Assembly (NCBI GenBank): GCA_005879045.1
Contig: VBLV01000160.1
Coordinates: forward strand, 1 to 8,450
Direction: 5' to 3'
Source: Methanobacteriota archaeon
GTDB taxonomy: Archaea > Thermoplasmatota > Thermoplasmata > RBG-16-68-12
DNA: 8,450 nt
Shown piece by piece: positions 1 to 5,035 of this stretch; position 1 is the first letter of the stretch; every line of letters begins with the position of its first letter. A model generated the notes under the pieces. That model did not search any database. It saw only the letters and a program-made list of their open reading frames with translations, and was not told where the DNA came from. The position numbers and the translations under genes were made by a program.

Positions 1-464
1 GAGAGGTGTTTCTCGAACCGGACGACGGCCTCCGCGAAGCCTTCGATCTTCGCCACGTGGATCCGGTCCTCCGCGATTTTCTTGCCGGACTGCGCCGGCT
101 CATACGCGGGATCGAGGGCCAGCGCGGCGTCGAAGGATCGGAGCGCGTCGTCGAACTTCTTCAGGTGAACGAGGGCGAGACCTTTGCTGTTCCAGGTGAC
201 CTTGTCTCGGGCGTCGAGCCGCAACGCCTCATCGTACGACTGGACCGCGGCATCGAATTCGCCGGCCCGTTCCTCGGAAAACCCTCGCATGTACCAGAGC
301 GCCTTGTCGGCCGGACGGGCGACCGTCGCGTGGGCGAGGGCGTCCGCGGCGGCGGGGAACTGTTCCACTTTCACATGGAGAAGGCCTTTGCTCCGCCACG
401 CCTCGCCGAATTCCGGATCGGACTCAATCGCGGCGTCGAAGGCGGCGAATGCCTCGGCTTCCAT
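1..464 (-). CDS. C-terminal continuation of the TPR protein in a shifted frame (partial)
   Basis: Reading the minus strand from ATG at 464 gives an open frame to the left edge with no stop. It begins MEAEAFAAFDAAIESDPEF, which is the second half of a TPR unit. Three more 34-residue units follow (starting GEAWRSKG, KALWYMRG and KVTWNSKG), then a less regular segment ending near EGFAEAVVRFEKHL. The residues match the repeat phase of the upstream frame, so this is the remainder of the same protein rather than a new gene. In principle the ATG could restart translation inside the overlap with the upstream frame (371-464). The protein continues beyond the window, so its C-terminal domain, if any, is unseen. 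Confidence 0.8.
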   Translation of the reverse strand, partial: MEAEAFAAFDAAIESDPEFGEAWRSKGLLHVKVEQFPAAADALAHATVARPADKALWYMRGFSEERAGEFDAAVQSYDEALRLDARDKVTWNSKGLALVHLKKFDDALRSFDAALALDPAYEPAQSGKKIAEDRIHVAKIEGFAEAVVRFEKHL

Positions 465-3361
465 GTCAGCACGCGAGCATCCTTCGGGCTCGCCTTCAGG
501 ACGAAGTCGAAACACGGGAGGGCGTCCGCGGCATGGCCGGACCTCAGGAGACACACTCCCTTCGTCCGGTAGGCGTCGTAATGGTTCGGGTCCTTCTGGA
601 AGACAACCGCGAGGAGCGAGAGCGCGTCGTCGAAGTGCGATTCTTGAGCCAAGCACATCGCCTTCCCGCTCAGGAAATCGAGGTGATTGGGCTCCAGAAT
701 CAATCCGTCCTCGAACGCTTTGCGCGCCTCAGGAACGCGGCCGAGGTCGAACAGGATTCGCCCTTTCGCCGCGAGGGCGCCGCGGTCCCCGGGATTCAGG
801 TTCAGGGATTGATCATACGCGGTCAGCGCCGCTTCCGTCCGGCCGAGCCGGCCCAGGAGCGCGCCCTTCGCGTTCCAGGTCCGACGGTCCATCGGGTCCA
901 CGCGGCTCGCCCGGTCGAGGGCCTCCATCGCGGCATCCGTCTTTCCGGTCCCTTCGAGGGCGCCCGCCAGTTCCCGCAGCGCCTCGGTGTCCCGTGCGTC
1001 GATCTCGAGGAGCCGCTCGCCGACTTCGGCGGCAGCCTTGAACGAATGTTGGGCGAGCAACAGGTCGCGCTTCAGCCGGAGGTAGTCCGCATGGTCCGGC
1101 GCGATCGAGGACGCCTTCGTGATGGCGGCCAAGGCGTCCTTCGAATCGCCGGTGGCCTTCGCGAGGCGCGCGCGTCGCGCCCATCCGTTCGCGTCCTTGG
1201 GCTCGGCGGAGGTCAATCGCATGGCGGCATCGAACGCCTCCTTCGTTCGTCCGAGTGCCTCGAGGGCGGTACTCAGCCCCCCGAGCGCGGTGGTCTCCTT
1301 CGGGTTCTTGGCCAGCACGGTCTCGTACACCGGGATCGCCTCCTCATACCGGTGCAATTCGGTGAGGCACGCCCCTTGTTTCAAGAGGGCGGGGACCATC
1401 GTCGGGTCGAGGGTGGCCGCTTTCCCGTACGATGTCGCGGCGTCCTCGTATCGCTTCAGCCAGTGCAGCGCGGTCCCTTTGCCAAGCCACGCCTTCGCCT
1501 GATTCACGTCGAGTGCGAGGGTGCGGTCGAACGCGGCGACCGCCTGCTCGTAGCGCTTCTCGCCCTCCAGGGCGAGGCCGAAGAGATACCAGCCTTTCAC
1601 GTCTCCCGGCGCGTACCGCGTCGCCCGATCGAGGCAGTCGACCGCGTCCGCGAATGCGTTGAGTCGATAATGGGCGCGTCCTTTCTCATACCACAGGCCC
1701 GCCGAGGCCGGGTTCGCTTCGATCGCGACGTCGAACGCCTTCACCGAATCGGCGTAGCGTCCGAGCGAGAACAGCAAGGCCGCTTTCCGCGCGGAGGCGT
1801 CCGTGTTCCGGGGATCCAGCCGGAGGACGGTGTCGAACGCGGTGATCGCTTCCTCTGATTGACCCAGGGTCTGGTGGGCCTCCCCGCGCGCGGTCCAGGT
1901 GCTGGCATCCGCGGGATCTTTCTGGAGGATCGCCTCGCACGTCCGGAGGAGGACCTTGGCGTTCTTCGAATGCCGGAGCGCGTCGCGTTGGCCCCGCAGC
2001 GCGTCAAGGTCGTCGGGCGTGACCAGCCGGAGCGTCTCGAACGTCGCGTACGCCTCCTCTGCCTTGCCGAGGGCGAGCAAGGCGCGTCCTTTGTCTTTCA
2101 AGGCCCGTGGATGGTGCGGCTGGATCGCGAGGATCGCGTCGCACGCGACGACGAGATCGGACCATTGTTCGGTCCGCAGAAGGAGATCGCGCTTCGCCTC
2201 GAGCCCGTCGTAGGACCGCGGCTCGACCGCGAGGAACCCGTCGAGGGCCGCTACCGCTTCCTCCCGACGGTTCAACTGGATGCACGCGTGGGCCTTCGCA
2301 TATAGGGCACCCGCATGGCGGGGGTCGAGGGAGATGACTTTCGAAGCCTCCTTGACGACCTCGTCCCATCGAGCGAGAGACCGGAGCGCCTCGAGCCGCC
2401 CTTCCCAGGGAGCGAGCGTCTTTGGGGTTATGCCGATCGCGCGGTCGTACGCGCTGACCGCATCGATGCTTCGGCCCGTCTTGCGCAACAGCTCGGCCCG
2501 GCTCGTCCACGCGGCCGCGTCTCCGTCTCGCTGACGGAGCGCCTCGTCGTAGGATCGCAACGCCTCCTCGTTCTGGTTCGACGCCCCGAGGACGTCCCCG
2601 CGGAGCCGCCACGCATCCGGGTCGTACGGGTCCAGCTGGATGACGCGGTCGAGACATCGGATCGCCCGTTGCGGCTCTCCCGCGGCGAGGTAGGTGAGCG
2701 CCTTTCCCTCCAGGGCCTCCTTTGTCTCCGAGTTGATCCGGAGGGCGCGGTCGAACGCCGTCTGCGCCTCGTCGAGTTCGTTTCGCCGGCGGTGGGCTTC
2801 TCCTGCCCGCACCCAGAGCTCGGCATCGTCGGGGACCAGCGCGAGGACGCGGCGATATCCTTCGACATCATCGGGATCGAGGTTCACGACTTGCATGTAC
2901 GCGCGGATCGCCTCTGGCCGCTGCTCCAATGCGACATGGGCGTCCCCCTTCCGCTCCCACAAATCTTTGGCCTTCGGATCGATGCTCAATCCGGCGTCGT
3001 AATATCCGAGTGCATCGGACGCGCGCTCTTGCGCGAGGAAGATGTCTCCCTGGAGGCCGAGGGCTCGAAGGTCTCCTCCGTTGCCAGTCAGCGCGTGCGT
3101 GGCCGCGGTCTGGGCGGACTCGATCCGACCGACCCGGAGAAGCCCCGACCCGATCGTCGCATAGGCTTCCTGAAAATCCTCGATTCGCGCCCGCGGCTCT
3201 TGCGCTCCGAGGATCTCGAGCGCCTTGACGAACGCAATCGTTGCGCGGCTGTGCGCGTCCACCTCGAGCGCCGCAAAACCGGACTTCGCGAGTCGGTTCG
3301 CTTTGTCGAGCACTCGTCCTTCTCGGTCGAGGAGACCTTGGAAGAGGGCCATCCCTATCAT
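371..3361 (-). CDS. Giant TPR-repeat protein, main frame (C-terminus frameshifted)
   Basis: The protein is almost entirely tandem 34-residue tetratricopeptide repeats, each with the usual W/L-4, G-8, A-20 and P-32 pattern, for example around RRTWNAKGALLGRLGR. I count about 26 repeats from residue 70 to 961, after a charged N-terminal segment. TPR arrays form superhelical protein-binding scaffolds; no enzymatic domain or signal peptide is visible, so it is probably cytoplasmic. The partner is unknown. One unit (residues 166-179) is only 14 residues long. From about residue 969 the frame leaves the TPR pattern and ends in a short R/S/P-rich tail, while the repeat continues in another frame (464 to 1). 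The gene is therefore frameshifted or misassembled. The start is ambiguous: ATG at 3361, or the in-frame ATG at 3352, which gives the more natural N-terminus MALFQGLLDREGR. Confidence 0.88.
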   Translation of the reverse strand: MIGMALFQGLLDREGRVLDKANRLAKSGFAALEVDAHSRATIAFVKALEILGAQEPRARIEDFQEAYATIGSGLLRVGRIESAQTAATHALTGNGGDLRALGLQGDIFLAQERASDALGYYDAGLSIDPKAKDLWERKGDAHVALEQRPEAIRAYMQVVNLDPDDVEGYRRVLALVPDDAELWVRAGEAHRRRNELDEAQTAFDRALRINSETKEALEGKALTYLAAGEPQRAIRCLDRVIQLDPYDPDAWRLRGDVLGASNQNEEALRSYDEALRQRDGDAAAWTSRAELLRKTGRSIDAVSAYDRAIGITPKTLAPWEGRLEALRSLARWDEVVKEASKVISLDPRHAGALYAKAHACIQLNRREEAVAALDGFLAVEPRSYDGLEAKRDLLLRTEQWSDLVVACDAILAIQPHHPRALKDKGRALLALGKAEEAYATFETLRLVTPDDLDALRGQRDALRHSKNAKVLLRTCEAILQKDPADASTWTARGEAHQTLGQSEEAITAFDTVLRLDPRNTDASARKAALLFSLGRYADSVKAFDVAIEANPASAGLWYEKGRAHYRLNAFADAVDCLDRATRYAPGDVKGWYLFGLALEGEKRYEQAVAAFDRTLALDVNQAKAWLGKGTALHWLKRYEDAATSYGKAATLDPTMVPALLKQGACLTELHRYEEAIPVYETVLAKNPKETTALGGLSTALEALGRTKEAFDAAMRLTSAEPKDANGWARRARLAKATGDSKDALAAITKASSIAPDHADYLRLKRDLLLAQHSFKAAAEVGERLLEIDARDTEALRELAGALEGTGKTDAAMEALDRASRVDPMDRRTWNAKGALLGRLGRTEAALTAYDQSLNLNPGDRGALAAKGRILFDLGRVPEARKAFEDGLILEPNHLDFLSGKAMCLAQESHFDDALSLLAVVFQKDPNHYDAYRTKGVCLLRSGHAADALPCFDFVLKASPKDARVLTWKPRHSPPSTPRLSPIRNSARRGGAKAFSM

Positions 3362-3428
3362 CCCATCCCGCGGGGCGCGGTCAATTCAGGGCCGCGTCGG
3401 ACAAGTGGCCGACATGGAAAGTGGATGA

Positions 3429-3436
3429 CTTATAGA
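3429..3436 (-). promoter_or_regulatory. TATA-like box for the TPR gene
   Basis: The minus strand reads ATATCTATAAGT here, the best TATA-like sequence upstream of the TPR gene. It lies about 70 nt from ATG 3361, implying a leader of about 45 nt. Read on the plus strand, the same AT-rich patch (TTATAGATAT) could also serve the small gene at 3558. A weaker GAATTGA at 3382-3388 sits about 33 nt from the alternative ATG 3352. Confidence 0.4.
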
Positions 3437-3459
3437 TATCGCCAAGGGCCCGTGCCGTA

Positions 3460-3540
3460 GACAATCGGCAGTTCGTCAACGCCCGGTGCGTTGTGACAAT
3501 CGCGCTAAGTACGCGCGACATGAGTTCGGGCTGACAATCG
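3460..3540 (+). repeat. Three direct copies of GACAATCG in the divergent spacer
   Basis: The octamer GACAATCG occurs at 3460-3467, 3495-3502 and 3533-3540, with start-to-start distances of 35 and 38 nt. The third copy lies in a perfect inverted repeat, CTGAC AATC GTCAG (3531-3544), ending 13 nt before the ATG of the small gene at 3558. A further 6-bp inverted repeat, CAACGC/GCGTTG, occupies 3477-3482 and 3488-3493. Because the copies fall in different reading frames they are better explained as DNA sites than as coding sequence. They may be operator sites for a regulator acting on the divergent pair. Confidence 0.45.
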
Positions 3541-3557
3541 TCAGACGGGATGGCACG

Positions 3558-3761
3558 ATGGCACGCAAGGGAGTGGAACGGCCGAAGCCGACGAAACTCC
3601 GGAAGGAAACGCGCGAGTGGCTCACGAAACAGACGATCCCGAACGCCCGACGGATCGCGCGGGATCTGGAAAACGAGGGCGAGGACGTACACGATCTCCT
3701 CGCGGCGATCGACGAGCTCGAGGCACTTCTCAAGGAAGGGTCCAACCGGCCGAAAGCATGA
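3558..3761 (+). CDS. Small charged helical protein, unrecognised
   Basis: This encodes 67 residues starting MARKGVERPKPTKLRKET. The first half is strongly basic (residues 1-33). The second half (about 34-60, ending IDELEALLKEG) is acidic and has leucine/isoleucine spacing suited to an amphipathic or coiled-coil helix. No domain is recognised, and there is no cysteine, signal peptide or membrane segment. A basic half joined to an acidic helix would fit a small nucleic-acid or ribosome-associated protein, but that is a guess. The open frame extends up to a GTG at 3486. I prefer ATG 3558 because the upstream part overlaps the GACAATCG repeats, which lie in different codon phases. High G/C at third positions supports coding. 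The gene ends 44 nt before the tRNA. Confidence 0.6.
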   Translation: MARKGVERPKPTKLRKETREWLTKQTIPNARRIARDLENEGEDVHDLLAAIDELEALLKEGSNRPKA

Positions 3762-3805
3762 TCTGAGGAAGGACTCAAGTATCCGCGGTCGAGTCCCCCA
3801 GCCGA

Positions 3806-3876
3806 GCGTGGGTAGTCTAGCGGTAGGACGTTGGCCTTCCAAGCCTACGACGCGGGTTCAACTCCCGCCCCACGCA
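3806..3876 (+). tRNA. tRNA-Gly (anticodon UCC)
   Basis: The 71-nt cloverleaf has a 7-bp acceptor stem GCGTGGG/CCCACGC with discriminator A at 3876. The D arm is GTCT-AGCGGTA-GGAC, the anticodon loop is CTTCCAA with TCC at 3838-3840, and the variable loop is 4 nt. The T arm is GCGGG-TTCAACT-CCCGC. The 3' CCA is not encoded, and no intron interrupts it. The anticodon stem TTGGC/GCCTA contains one T-T mismatch at its second pair (28-42). A weak TATA-like AAGTAT lies about 25 nt upstream; no T-tract follows on the plus strand. Confidence 0.93.
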
Positions 3877-3892
3877 CTCAATTCGGCGCCGG

Positions 3893-3938
3893 AAAAATAG
3901 GGGGACCGGCGGAGTCGTGGAGGCGACCCTCTCCGCCG
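3893..3938 (-). terminator. Possible intrinsic terminator for the minus-strand microprotein
   Basis: An 8-bp inverted repeat, CGGCGGAG (3907-3914) and CTCCGCCG (3931-3938), encloses 16 nt and can extend inward with TCG/CGA. On the minus strand it is followed after about 9 nt by TTTTT (3897-3893). It lies 3' of the small minus-strand ORF at 3966-4076 and between that ORF and the convergent tRNA. No U-tract follows on the plus strand. The rest of 3877-3965 shows nothing recognisable. Confidence 0.35.
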
Positions 3939-3965
3939 ATCGGTGGGATGGATGGGTTGTGAGCG

Positions 3966-4076
3966 TTAGCCGTCGTCGTCGGACACATCGAAGTCGAGCG
4001 AGCATCCGTACGAGGCGTAGACGTCCTGCCAGCTCTGGTCTTCTCCCGCGTACATTTCGTTCACCGGAGCCATCAT
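3966..4076 (-). CDS. Possible acidic microprotein of 36 residues
   Basis: A short minus-strand frame from ATG 4076 to TAA 3968-3966 begins MMAPVNEMYAGEDQSW and ends SLDFDVSDDDG. It contains about ten acidic residues, one cysteine, three tyrosines and no lysine or arginine, unlike random translation of this GC-rich DNA, where shadow frames are full of arginine. An in-frame GTG at 4091 would add five residues (VASAV). A TATA-like CTTATACC lies at 4112-4119, placing transcription start near 4090-4086, and a hairpin plus T5 follows the stop. No family is recognised. It could be a genuine small acidic protein or a chance frame. Confidence 0.4.
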   Translation of the reverse strand: MMAPVNEMYAGEDQSWQDVYASYGCSLDFDVSDDDG

Positions 4077-4111
4077 TACCGCACTTGCCACGATGGTCCG
4101 AAAGCCCCCGC

Positions 4112-4119
4112 GGTATAAG
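4112..4119 (-). promoter_or_regulatory. TATA-like box upstream of the microprotein
   Basis: The minus strand reads CTTATACC, about 40 nt from ATG 4076 and 25 nt from GTG 4091. It is one of the few AT-rich patches in this spacer and supports minus-strand transcription across 3966-4076. Confidence 0.4.
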
Positions 4120-4142
4120 ATGCGGAACGGGGGAGAGGTGTG

Positions 4143-4176
4143 CGAAAGTACTCCGGCTGGGGGGCCGAAAGTAATC
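4143..4176. repeat. Direct repeat CGAAAGTAnTC
   Basis: CGAAAGTACTC (4143-4153) and CGAAAGTAATC (4166-4176) match in 10 of 11 positions with a 23-nt period. A shorter CGAAAG is present at 4099-4104. They lie in the 180-nt spacer between the minus-strand microprotein and the plus-strand membrane protein, upstream of the TATA-like box at 4112-4119. They may be sites for a DNA-binding protein. Apart from these and the TATA-like box, the spacer 4077-4256 shows nothing clear. Confidence 0.35.
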
Positions 4177-4256
4177 AGATGTGATCTCCGCCGACCGCGG
4201 CCGCCTCCGCCGCAACTGACATCAGCGGGTCGACAATTACCATCCGGGGTGCTTGC

Positions 4257-4742
4257 TTGCTCGATCCCCGATCGACCGACCCAACGGACCGACTCATCTT
4301 GGCGCTTGGGGCAATCACGCTGCTGATTCTCGGGGTTTGGTACGCGGTCGCGTATGCGGTGGCGGTGCTAAGAGTCAACGTATCCGGCGACCTCTTCGCC
4401 CTCGCCTCCTTCATCATCCCGAGCACCGGTCCTACCGCTCTGCTCCTTCTTGTTGGATGCGGAATCCAGCGGTACCGAAGGCAACCGCCCGTCCTGTTCG
4501 CTTTTTTCGTCGTCTCGATCCTCGTTGGCTGGACCACGTCCTTAGCGGGGAACCTCTGGATCTTCTTCGGGTTTCGATTCGGCGGCGGGCCGTCATTCTC
4601 GAGCCTGGTCTTCTTCTTCGTCATCGCCGGAATCGCTCATCTGGTCGGACTTTTCCTCCTGCTGGTCCTCGCCCTGGGCCCCAGACCCTCGGGGCCGATC
4701 CCGCAACCGGCAAACCCCCCTCCCGTCGATCCGATTCTCTGA
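4257..4742 (+). CDS. Four-helix integral membrane protein, unrecognised
   Basis: The 161-residue product has four hydrophobic stretches at about residues 13-38, 46-69, 78-104 and 114-141. A proline-rich tail follows (142-161, ending NPPPVDPIL). The loop QRYRRQPP between helices 2 and 3 is positively charged, suggesting that it faces the cytoplasm; both ends would then face the cytoplasm too. I do not recognise a family. The only upstream start available in frame is TTG at 4257, because no ATG or GTG occurs between the preceding stop (4182) and the first helix. It is supported by GGGGTG at 4246-4251, 5 nt before it. The gene is convergent with the next one, with only six bases between stops. 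Confidence 0.65.
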   Translation: MLDPRSTDPTDRLILALGAITLLILGVWYAVAYAVAVLRVNVSGDLFALASFIIPSTGPTALLLLVGCGIQRYRRQPPVLFAFFVVSILVGWTTSLAGNLWIFFGFRFGGGPSFSSLVFFFVIAGIAHLVGLFLLLVLALGPRPSGPIPQPANPPPVDPIL

Positions 4743-4748
4743 GACGGA

Positions 4749-4997
4749 TCAGCGGGTCGTGAGCCACTCGAAGGCGTGGTTCGCGAGGAGCGCCGCCGCG
4801 AGCCCGAGGGCCAGAAACGAGACGCCCGCCTCGCCAACCCACGCAAGCCACGCGGCAAAGAGGATCGCCGCGAGGATGATGACCATCAGAAGGCGTGGCG
4901 GAATCGTCTCGACGAAGACGACCAGGAGTCCGAGGAAGAGCAAGAAGACGACGAGGGCGTAGAGGGCCGCCGCGGTGAGATCCGGGAGCAGCGCCAT
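4749..4997 (-). CDS. Small three-helix membrane protein, unrecognised
   Basis: The 82-residue protein begins MALLPDLTAAALYALVVF and is nearly all membrane-spanning, with helices at about 8-29, 36-54 and 58-76. A short loop, ETIPPR, joins the first two. There is no cysteine and no recognisable motif. It starts 32 nt after arcS in the same direction, so it could be read from that transcript. It also has a TATA-like GGTTATGG centred about 28 nt upstream of its ATG, the same distance as for its neighbours, so it may have its own leaderless transcript. The role is unknown; nothing in the sequence ties it to archaeosine synthesis. Confidence 0.65.
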   Translation of the reverse strand: MALLPDLTAAALYALVVFLLFLGLLVVFVETIPPRLLMVIILAAILFAAWLAWVGEAGVSFLALGLAAALLANHAFEWLTTR

Positions 4998-5021
4998 CCG
5001 CGGCGCCGATATCGCGACTCC

Positions 5022-5035
5022 CCATAACCTTATGG
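5022..5035. promoter_or_regulatory. Inverted repeat CCATAA-CC-TTATGG with TATA-like core
   Basis: A perfect 6-bp inverted repeat with a 2-nt centre overlaps the arcS stop codon (5030-5032). On the minus strand its TTATGG half is centred about 28 nt from the ATG at 4997, matching the spacing of the other TATA-like boxes here. It may be the core promoter of the three-helix protein. Confidence 0.35.

Noticed and set aside
449..1858. Long plus-strand frame (469 codons) opposite the TPR gene
   Set aside because: It is very Arg/Gly/Val-rich and mirrors the TPR codons on the other strand; high GC and the repeat suppress stops. The frames at 6-572, 184-1041 and 2315-3460 are rejected for the same reason.
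371..3361. About 102-nt periodicity considered as a CRISPR array or DNA satellite
   Set aside because: The period equals 34 codons, the sequence varies between units, and only the protein pattern is conserved, as expected for TPR coding DNA.
3381..3842. 153-codon minus-strand frame across the small gene and into the tRNA
   Set aside because: It runs through part of a clear tRNA, the small plus-strand gene and the repeated octamers; its composition looks like a shadow frame.
3817..4215. 132-codon minus-strand frame overlapping the tRNA and the microprotein region
   Set aside because: Arg-rich shadow translation that runs through most of the tRNA antisense.
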